Assembly (NCBI GenBank): GCA_018417955.1
Contig: JACTVC010000003.1
Location: forward strand, 2,852,001 to 2,916,000
DNA: 64,000 nucleotides
Direction: 5' to 3'
Origin: Laccaria trichodermophora
Lineage: Eukaryota; Basidiomycota; Agaricomycetes; Agaricales; Hydnangiaceae
Part shown: positions 55,217-64,000 of the stretch, piece after piece
Layout of the letters: each line of letters starts with the position of its first letter
Position numbering within the stretch: position 1 is the stretch's first letter
The notes under the pieces: generated by a model
What the model was told of the DNA's origin: nothing
What the model saw: the letters and a program-made list of their open reading frames with translations, nothing else
The model's database searches: none
Program-made: the position numbers and the translations under genes

Positions 55217-57422
55217 ACAAGCTTTAGACCCGCACCTACGGCACAGCACTCGCTAACGCTCGGCCATACCTCCGGTGCTGGTCACAGCTTGCCGGGGGCA
55301 CGCCCCCTGGACCCCCTGGTACACATGTTTAATCCCAGTTTTGGTACACATTTTTTATCCCAGTTTCATTACACATTTTTTATCCCAGTTTCAGTACACA
55401 TTTTTTATCCCAGTTCATGTTGAGTCAGAATGATGCAAGGTGAACAATAAGGCTGTCCAATGCCATGTCTACACACATTTGAATGCTATGCAAAGAACCT
55501 GAAGAGCTTATAAAAGTGAAACAGGGATGTGCTGTTACCTGACAGCACCTGTTGTTCTTTGCTTCACCAAGCAGCTCTTCCAACCCAAGTCTTTGTTGCC
55601 ACTCACCTTCAGCTCATGGCTCCTCCTCCCCCTGGTACACATGTTTAATCCCAGTTTTGGTACACATTTTTTATCCCAGTTCATGTTAATCCCACTTCTG
55701 GTACATATATTTAATCCCACTTTTGGTACACATAGTTAGACTTAAACCTGAACTTATACTACAGCACTCACTTTGCTCAGTCATGCCTTGCCACCCCCCA
55801 GCACATGTGTTTGTTTCCAGTTCTGGTACACATCTTTAATCCCTGTTTTGATACTTACTCTTTATTTCACTTCATTTGAATTTTCAAAGATACACTTTAA
55901 CCTGCAGTGGTACTCATTGTGCTTGGTCAGCTTGCCAGAGGCAAGCCCTTGGACTATCTGATACAAATTTAACAGTTGTGGTGTACATGTTGCTCAAAGT
56001 TACACTTTCTGCACCTATGGTGTGGACCCCCAGTACACATGTTTAACTCCAGTTTTGGTACACATCTTTTATCCCAGTTCCAGTGCATATGTTTAACCCC
56101 ACTTCTGGTATTCAATCTCCATTCTGATACACATTCTTTATCCCAGATCTGGTGTATACCTGTCATCTGAATCATCAATGCATTATGTTAGGCTTAGAGC
56201 TGGACACAGCACTCACTTCACTTGGCCATGTCTGCCAGAGGCAAGCTGTCCCCCCAGTATATATGTTTATTCCAGTTCCTGTGCACATTTTCAATCTCTG
56301 TTTTGGTACTTACATCTTATTAAATTTCTTATTAAATTCAAAAAATTTAAATTATGCTCTGACCTGCACCTATGGTTTGGCACTCACTGCACTTGGCCAG
56401 CCTGCCAAAGGGAAGACCCTTGGGCTATCTCATAAAAATTTGATAACTGTGGTGTACATGTTTCTCAAAGTTACACTAATCCCTGTTTTGGTACTTACAC
56501 TTTATTTAACTTTTCAAAATACACTGCAGCAGCACTGGCTGCACTTGGCCAGCATGTCAGGGCAAGCCCCCTGGACCTCCCAGTTGATATGTTCAATCCC
56601 AGTTTTGACACACACATTTTATCTTAATCATCAAAGTTAAACTGCCCTCATTCAAATTTTATTCTAATCCAAATCATCAAAGTTACATTTAGATCCACAC
56701 CTATATAGTCCTACATTTTTACTGTAACTGCAGTCAGCAGTACAAAGCTGGCCATATTTTTTGATTTTTCAACTCTTGGCTATGGCTTACACAGTACCAT
56801 ACCATGCACCATAAATTACAATTCAGTAGGCCACTCATGAAAATCTGTTGAGCAACCAAAATCCACCTGAAATTTAATCTGCACAGATCTCAAAAATAAG
56901 AAAAATATACCATGACAGTGGGTGGAGGGGAGTGGAGGATGAAAAATAGTACAGAAAAAGCAAAATTGAGGCTGGGCTATATTTTTTGGTCTTTCAACCC
57001 TTGGCTATGGCTTACACAGTACCATATCATGCACCCAGTAGATCAATGATGAAAATCTATTAAGCAACTAAAATCCACCTGAAATTTAATCTGCATAGAT
57101 CTCAAAGTAGGAGAAAAATACACTGACAATGGATATAGGGAAGTGAGGGGTAAAAAATAGTACAGAAAAAGCGAAATTGAGGCTGCTCAGAGAGGTGTGA
57201 CCACAGAACCACTCACAAAAAAATAATGCAGCACTATACAAAATTTTACCATTACAGAATGTGGTTGGAAGCTACCAACACAATGTTTTCAGTTCTGTAG
57301 TTGTGGTCACAGCGTGTGACATTCCCGGGAAACGCCGCTGACGCAGCTCAGTAAAAGACAAAGAGGCTGCTTACATGATCTATTACGTAATAACTGTCAA
57401 CCGTCCTCTCTTTATATATTAG
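55217..57422. repeat. long repeat unit, copy A
   Basis: Starts acaagctttagacccgcacc, contains the GC-rich 95-base repeat, then many short phrases of the type ggtacacatgtttaatccca arranged in tandem, and ends cctctctttatatattaga. The same order recurs in copy B (57423-60280). No coding frame. It preserves the empty sites for two insertions found in copy B. Confidence 0.8.
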
Positions 57423-57610
57423 ACAAGCTTTAGACCCGCACCTACGGCGCGGCACTCGCTAACGCTCGGCCGTGCCTCTGGTGCTGGTCACAGCTTGCCG
57501 GGGGCATGCCCCCTGGACCCCCTGGTACACATGTTTAATCCCAGTTCATGTTTAAGCCCACTTCTGGTACACATATTTAATCCCACTTTTGGTACACATA
57601 GTTAGACTTA

Positions 57611-58581
57611 CAGTGCTTTGCAAAAAGGTTGACACTAATGTGAGTTGTGGGAAAAAGAAAAGAACATCTGATCTCAGATTAGGGTCAGCATGTTTTCTTG
57701 CCCTACAACATGTTCCAAAACCTATTCCAATTGATGCCTCCTGAAAATGTGTTCTGAAAAGCCCTTGTACGATAGAATAATATGTAAAAATGCTTCCCCA
57801 GCCACCAAACCACCCTCACCCATTTTTGATGCCCTGGATCACATGGGTTAGACTCAACGAAGCCAACATCTACTTGTTGCATGCAAGGGGGTGGCGGAAC
57901 GTGGATCCCGTATATAGGGTTAGGGGGGGGGGTCGGCCAAGAGGGTCGAATTTCTTTTTGGGACCTACGTTTGAAAAGCCCTTCCAATAAACCCAAATGC
58001 TCACAAAGAAGTTTAGATGCATTGCAAACACTGTACCCTAGCTATGCGCAAATGTTGAACAACATAATCTAGATAGCGAGGATGCGTACACTTGGCGTAC
58101 ACCTTGCGGTAACCATGTGGCTTCCGATGCGAGATGCAAATTAGGTTACGGTGAGGGTCAAATACAAACTAATGCCCTTTTTGCGCTGGAATCCATTCAT
58201 TGTCGCACCTAAAAACTTTCATAAAAACATGTATTGTATTACCTGATAATGTTTTTGACATAGGAAGTCGGAAAATTTCCTTTTTTGGAAGGGCTTAGGG
58301 AGGGGGGGTAGGCCGAGGGTGCTCTAATTTTTTTTGGGACTGTATATGTAAAATCCACGTTCCGCCACCCCCTTGGTTGCATGTAAGTCCTGAAGAAAAA
58401 AATGAGAAAAAAAACGAAAAATGTGGGATCGATGTCTCATCTTTAAATCCCTTGATATCTTGTGGAATGGCATCTCAGGAGGAGCTGGGAGGAGGCAAAA
58501 TGGTACTAACTCTAATCTGAGGTCAGGTGTTCTTTTCTTTCCCACAACTCACATTAGTGTCAACCTTTTTGCAAAGTGCTG
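57611..58581. mobile_element. mariner-like MITE, TA target, carrying a nested element
   Basis: CAGTGCTTTGCAAAAAGGTT at 57611 and its complement ending at 58581 form inverted repeats of about 85 bases (gttgacactaatgtgagttg is shared). TA flanks both ends. Copy A of the host repeat reads gttagacTTAaacctg at the matching place, which is the uninterrupted site. No transposase frame. The two ends were separated by a later hAT-like insertion. Confidence 0.92.
57884..58375. mobile_element. hAT-like non-autonomous element nested in the mariner MITE, 8-base target duplication
   Basis: CAAGGGGGTGGCGGAACGTG at 57884 is mirrored by the complement ending at 58375. GTTGCATG flanks both ends (57876-57883 and 58376-58383). 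Terminus CAAGG fits the hAT consensus YARNG. 492 bases, with inner similarity between the halves (aagcccttcc/ggaagggctt and g-rich runs). No coding potential. Confidence 0.9.
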
Positions 58582-59161
58582 TAAACCTGGACTTAAACTA
58601 CAGCACTTGCTTTGCTCAGTCATGCCTTGCCAGAGGCAAGCTGTCCCCCCAGCACACATGTTTGTTTCCAGTTCTGGTACACATCTCTAATCCCTGTTTT
58701 GATACTTACACTTTATTTCACTTCATTTGAATTTTCATTCAAAGATACACTTTAACCTGCAGTGGCACTGATTTGCACTTGGCCAGCTTGCCAGAGGCAA
58801 GCCCTTGGAATATCTGATACAAATTTAACAGTTGTGGTGTACATGTTGCTCAAAGTTACACTTTCTGCACCTATGGTGTGGACCCCCAGTACACATGTTT
58901 AATTCCAGTTTTGGTACACATCTTTTATCCCAGTTCCAGTGCACATGTTTAATCACACTTCTGGTACACATATTCAACCCCCATTCTAATACATATTCTC
59001 TATCCCAGATCTAGTGTATATCTTTCATCTGAATCATCAATGTTCAATGTTAGGCTTAGATGTGGACACAGCACTCACTTCGCTCAGCCATGCCTGCCAG
59101 AGGCAAGCTGTCACCCAGTACATATGTTTATTCCAGTTCCAGTGCACATTTTCCATCTATG

Positions 59162-59395
59162 TTTTTTTTTTTTTTTGGTGGAGCTATGTAGCATACAACA
59201 GTTAACAGTGTTATCCTTGTATGCAAGCACAGGGGATTGCACCCTGTTGGAAGAATGCTGACTCACCCTGAGGAAATGTGGTTAGGCATGCTCACACTGG
59301 AGCAGTGTGGGACTCAGAGCAGCTGCATTGCATAAAGGTAGCAGTTCCAGCCCAGAGGCCACCCTGCTCTCATACCCACTAAAACCCCAGCTTAT
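59162..59395 (-). mobile_element. SINE-like insertion with A tail (minus)
   Basis: A run of about 15 T at 59162 opens a 234-base stretch absent from copy A, where the flanks join directly (caatctctgttttggtactt). Read on the minus strand it ends in poly-A, as a retroposed element would. A weak B-box-like GGTGCAATCCC is present. No reading frame. Confidence 0.7.
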
Positions 59396-60280
59396 GGTAC
59401 TTACATCTTATTAAATTTGAAAAATTTAAATTATGCTCTGACCTGCACCTATGATTTGGCACTCACTGCACTTGGCCAGCTTGCCAAAGGGAAGACCCTT
59501 GGACTATCTCATAAAAATCTGATAGATCATAGCTGTGGTGTACATGTTTCTCAAAGTTATACTAATCCCTGTTTTGGTACTTATACTTTATTTAAATACA
59601 CTTTAACCTGCAGCAACACTGGCTGCACTTGGCCAGCTTGTCAGGGCAAGCTCCCTGGACCTCCCAGTGCATATTTTCAATCCCAGTTCTGACACACACA
59701 TTTTATCTTAATCACCAAAGTTAAACTGCCCTCATTCAAATTTTTATTCTAATCCAAATCATCAAAGTTACATTTAGATCCACACCCATATAGTCCTACA
59801 TTTTGTACTGTAACTGCAGTCAGCAGTACAAAGCTGGCCATAATTTTTGATTTTCAACCCTTGGCTATGGCTTACACAGTACCATACCATGCACCATAAA
59901 TTACAGTTCAGTAGGCCACTGATGAAAGTCTGTTGAGCAACTAAAATCCACCTGAAATTTAATCAGCATAGATCTCAAAGTAGGAGAAATATACACTACC
60001 AATGAAATGGAGGGTAAAAAATAGTACAGAAAAAGCAAAATTGAGGCTGCTCAGAGAGGTGTGACCACAAAAACACTCACAAAAGATTAATGCAGTACTA
60101 TACAATATTTTACTATAACAGAATGTGGTTGGGAGCTACCAACACAAAGTTCTGTGGTTGTGATCACAGCGTGTGACATTCCCGGGAAACGCCGCTGACG
60201 CGGCTCAGTAAAAGACAAAGAGGCTGCTTACATGATCTATTACGTAATAACTGTCAACCGTCCTCTCTTTATATATTAGA

Positions 60281-60816
60281 TTCTGTCGATAAAACGACAC
60301 CTTACATCGCTTCAATTCTAGGCAATCAGATCTACCTCGGAATAACCCGAGTCATTTTTGACTGCTGAGCGCTGATCGACTGATCAGCAACCGCCGTGTC
60401 ACGCGTCACGTCTGGCGGTGGAGCGTGGAGGAAATTCAAACAAATTTGTTGATTGAACTTGCCAAGAACTTGCTGCAACACTTCTGTACATGTACTTGGG
60501 TGTGCCATTGACTCGGATCCCTCGGAGTCTACTTGTTCCACACGAATTCCAAGAGCTCGAAAGCCAAAGAATAAATCTCGGTTCCGGAGAACGGAAATTT
60601 TGACATCAGGGCAATGTCGGTGTCATTCCTTAGCTCGGTTCAAGGTGAGAGGTCTGCTTTAATTCCCGGCCACTTACTTTTTTGAGACTTAATTGGCCCG
60701 GTTCACCGAAGGTAGCCACAGGCTTGGTACCGTTCAAGACGTCAGTAAATTGATGACCTGATAATATTAAAGGTGGTTTATTTCGATTGCCGTGACACTC
60801 CTGCCCTGATACCCGT
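60281..60816. other. no supported gene; 5' flank of GH3 copy 2
   Basis: Short frames on both strands, none recognised. A CTGATCGACTGATCAG-like inverted pair lies near 60372. Confidence 0.45.
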
Positions 60817-62909
60817 ATGACGACTTCCCCGCCGCCAATTCTATCGTTGACGCCAGTGCTCAGATGCTCACTTCGAGAGCGTATCGAATCCTTGTTGATC
60901 CGTCTTATAACGAAAAACTCGAAAACAATTTTTTTTCGCGATTCTACTCTGCTATCAGAGTTCCGCCGAGCCCATACCCATTCAAAAGACGCCCAGAGCC
61001 AAGCAATAGGTTCCACAGAGCACGATGAAAAACTCCTCGACACGTTTTATAATGCAATTCCTCTTTCTTCCTATGATGAATATCGGCCATTCGTCTCTCG
61101 GTTCTTCGACGAATTGCCATGCCCTGCATCCGCTGTCCGTGATCTGCTTTCTCCAGGTTTCCCGGAATTTATTGCGCAATCGTCCGGCACATCTGGATCA
61201 AAATTCAAGTTTTTCCCTCGATACCCCAACACCCAAAGTTCATCTTATGTTCCCGATGGCGTCAGATATTGCGTCTTCGCCAACGTTGGCATCACGCGTG
61301 TTTTGGAAGTCGTTGGCGAAGGGGGCGAGAATGGATGGCGGATTCCCGTAACAACCGTCACGAGTGGGAACATGCGAAGACGTATGCGAATTGAACTGGG
61401 GGATGATGAAAACATAATGACTCGGACACGTATGTGAAGATTCCTGGATCGCCAGGTTATTGGACAGACTGACAACTTTTCAAAGCTGCTTTCTCATCGA
61501 CACCCTTTGTGGTTTGGTACATTCCGACCTATGGCGGCAATCTCCTTATGACCTTATTCTTCGCGATCATGGACCAATCGCTTGTTTTCATTCGCGTAAC
61601 CTTCGCTTCTATCTTTTACGACGCCATCCGGACACTGGAACAGTATTGGGATGTTGTGGTCGACGCTATTGAAAAAGGAACAATTCCCGAAGTATTTGAT
61701 CTGGGTCATTGTAAACCTTATTTGGAGGTTTGGCGGAACGACCTCTCTTGATTTATTTCCAGGCTTACTACTTACTGCTAGGCCCAAGTGAAACCGAACC
61801 CAGATCGCGCGCTGGAATTACGAATGGTGGATAGGAGTGTTCCTGGGTGGCTGAAGGATATATGGCCTTTGCTCACTGTAATAGTGACAGCTGCAAGTGG
61901 AATTTATTCCACGTTCACACCAAAGGTGCCCTCATGCGCACATTTTTTTCCCGCTGCTCGCCTCATTTTTCTCTTAGATCCGACATTACGTCGGCCCTTC
62001 GGTTGACATTCAAAGCTACAATTACGGCGCAAGTGAATGTTTCGTCGGTCGTGGATATGACCCTGTCAATGATCATAACCTATTCCGCATCAGCAACGCA
62101 GACCATTTTGAGTATCTTGACTGCACTAAGGTGGAATCCAGTCAATCATTGCGCCAAGCGGTACGCTATTTATCATCAACATTCCTATAAGCCTATTGTT
62201 TGACGTACAACTATCTTTTACCAGTGGCACCTTCAACATGGAAAACAGTATGAACTCGTGGTGACGACACAAGATGGTCTCTGGCGGTATCGGATGGGGG
62301 ACATAATAGAAATTGGGGGTTTTGATCCAGCTGATGGGCAACCCCTCATTCGATTCATCGAGCGACGAGGGTTTGTCACACTCCTGCTTTTTCGAACGCT
62401 GACCTAAAGGGTTTTTCTTAGCGTGGCTATTCGTATTGCGGGCGAATTTTTATCAGAGACGATATTCAAGAATGCAGTCCATCTGGTAGCTAAGGCGTTG
62501 GGTACTGTGTTAGAGTTTGTTACGGAGGTAGACGATAGAAAAAATCCCCGGAGGTATGGATTCTTTGTCGAACTCGACGGAGAACTAGGTGAGCGGCCAA
62601 TCGTATCGATTACACACTATGTTACCTATTACCTTTGCAATTTTAGGTTCTCATCCAGACGACGCCCCCAGAATGATTCACGACTTCTTCTGCACTGACC
62701 CTGGCTACAAAAAATGGGCCGATTTTGGCAGGATTGGTATGCCTACTGTTCGCCTCGTCGCCCGCGGAACATTCCAAGAGTATCGTGAATGGCGGATGGT
62801 GGTAACGGGAAATCCAATGGGACAAATGAAAGTACCAATTAGCACGCTAGACCCTGCGACTAAGGAATGGTTGGCAGCAAAGGTTGTACTGGAAATTGGG
62901 AACTTGTGA
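60817..62909 (+). CDS. GH3-family adenylating enzyme, copy 2
   Basis: Seven exons (60817-61429, 61486-61727, 61782-61925, 61978-62160, 62225-62370, 62422-62588, 62647-62909) join to 585 residues. All three nucleotide motifs of the GH3 family are intact: QSSGTSGSKFKFFPRYP near residue 121, YNYGASECFVG, and WRYRMGDIIEIGGF. The C-terminal lid part (VDDRKNPRRYGFFVELDGEL, GYKKWADFGRIGMPTVRLV) is complete. Expected chemistry: activation of a carboxylic acid with ATP, then transfer, perhaps to an amino acid; the substrate is unknown. It faces away from copy 1, with the 5 kb repeat block between them. Confidence 0.9.
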
Positions 62910-64000
62910 CGGCTTACCATGATACATAGACATAATGGACATTGTCAGGGAAGACTGAAGTACTTCGTAAGAGATTTCTCAACGCTTCTTGGGCGTTTTG
63001 TCGATCCTTGAAGCTTGTAGGACCTACGGCATAGACGTTTTTTTTTTCAGATTCAAAGCCCTTCCTATTTAAGTATCGGTCATTCCAGTATTACTTAGCG
63101 CTACAAAAATGGAAGAAAGTCGCTGACTTCAATGACGGCCGTCCTTACGTGCGTTCATACACCTTCAGAAAGTATACCTAATATTAAATACCAAGCTTCT
63201 CCGGAGGTCACGATCCCGAATTTCATTGGATGGGCTTTCGGGATTAGTATGCAAACTCCGCGTCAGAAAATACCCAGATGCTCTAAACGGCAGTTAACCC
63301 TGCTTATACTTCAGTTTTGGATTTGCCGGTGAGGGAGTTTCCAGTCGTGATGGATTTTCCATATCAAGGGTGGTCAGGACTGAGTACACCTCGATTCCCT
63401 TCGATGGATTCTGATTGATTTGCTGTCAGTTGCTCTTTTAGTTTTCCCAAGGCGTTATAGGGGAGGAGCCAGCCAGGTACGGGAAGTTCCTCTCCAAAAT
63501 GCGGGGAAAGAAGTTGACAGTATGGGGCACGTTTTGATTTGCAAAATCGTCGGCAGCAGTCTCTAGATCTTGAATTCAATTGAAAGCTCCTGTAATCTCT
63601 GCTATACATTCCAACAATGAATCCAACTTATTAATCAAGTCAAAATTAAGTTCTGAATGGCATATTGAGTTAACCACACTACAAGTCCTTTTCTAGTGTA
63701 AGTATTTCCAGGGAAGGTTCTACTTGGATATATTGTACAAGTACTCAGGCCATCGTCGGAGAGGTAAAATGTACTTCCATCTTAATCGAACGTGCTGCGT
63801 CGGGCAGCTTCTATTGAGCTGGAGTCCAGACCGTCCAAAGCCATTGTGACCCATCGACCGCCAACCGAAGCGCCTCCTTTGTAGGAAAACGGGCTATTGC
63901 GAAGGTGCATCTACCGAAAACGATTGGTTTGTGGATGCTTGCCTTAAACAAATGATTGCTGGCACCTGCAAAGCTCGATGAGAACCTCAGTAATTCCCAA
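62910..64000. other. no supported gene
   Basis: 3' flank of GH3 copy 2. A minus frame ending at 63364 and a short minus piece near 63850 (MALDGLDSSSIEAARRSTFD) are seen but not recognised; the latter might belong to a gene continuing outside the window. Confidence 0.4.

Larger units (their letters stand above)
57423..60280. repeat. long repeat unit, copy B, with insertions
   Basis: Direct repeat of copy A with the same start and end. It lacks part of the early short-repeat array of copy A and gains a mariner-like element (57611-58581) and a SINE-like insert (59162-59395). The terminal 100 bases (cattcccgggaaacgccgct through tatatattaga) are almost identical to copy A. Confidence 0.8.

Noticed and set aside
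55187..56640. Plus frames with repeated phrases such as VHMFNPSFGTHFLSQF
   Set aside because: Produced by the short tandem repeats ggtacacatgtttaatcccag; not a protein-coding repeat family.
57703..57996. 97-codon frame inside the mariner-like MITE
   Set aside because: It crosses the boundary of the nested hAT-like element and has no transposase motifs.
1..64000. CRISPR arrays or bacterial operons
   Set aside because: No regularly spaced repeats with unique spacers; gene structure is clearly eukaryotic with spliceosomal introns.

Overview
The window is nuclear DNA from a filamentous basidiomycete, most likely a mushroom-forming agaricomycete. The evidence is direct: genes are split by many 50-62 base GT-AG introns, several gene families are typical of Agaricomycetes (GH79 glucuronidases, BTB/POZ and MYND proteins, single-pass membrane proteins with a short cytosolic tail, F-box/LRR-like proteins), and the mobile elements (Helitron, fungal DIRS element, many small non-autonomous elements) fit the same group. 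I cannot name the species. Coordinates of spliced genes were worked out by hand from splice sites, phase and protein similarity.

Layout. 1-1440 is the 5' part of a Helitron Rep/helicase gene (minus), followed by local repeats. 2.7-6.5 kb holds two lineage-specific unknown genes and a four-exon short-chain dehydrogenase. 7.3-8.1 kb is a hAT-like element with an 8-base target duplication. 8.4-15.4 kb holds a hotdog thioesterase, a GT8 glycosyltransferase and a MYND zinc-finger protein, all minus. 15.5-20.6 kb is a DIRS-type tyrosine-recombinase retrotransposon (Gag, RT/RNase H, recombinase, all minus) plus a small foldback element. 21.4-24.7 kb has two tandem LRR-like paralogues, the second broken by one base in an A run.

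25.5-34.8 kb carries two GH79 beta-glucuronidase genes pointing away from each other, with a mariner-like element between them. 35.2 kb has a decayed second copy of the thioesterase. 37-48 kb has another mariner-like element, a BTB/POZ gene, a small gene with an N-terminal GG.FN.V.GN motif, a GNAT remnant, a disordered Pro-rich protein, and two membrane-protein paralogues flanking an element with an 8-base target duplication and an internal repeated motif. 48.9-50.9 kb is a head-to-head pair of ribosomal protein genes (eS17 and uS8) sharing a 360-base promoter region. 51.0-51.7 kb holds a duplicated tRNA-Ala unit.

52.1-62.9 kb has two GH3-type adenylating enzyme genes, again pointing away from each other, with a 5 kb repeat block between them. 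That block is two direct copies of one unit. The second copy contains a mariner-like element, which itself contains a hAT-like element, plus a SINE-like insert; the first copy preserves the empty sites.

The genes do not form one pathway. The most striking feature is local duplication: five paralogue pairs in 64 kb (thioesterase, LRR, GH79, membrane protein, GH3), two of them inverted around repeat-rich spacers, with several members decaying.
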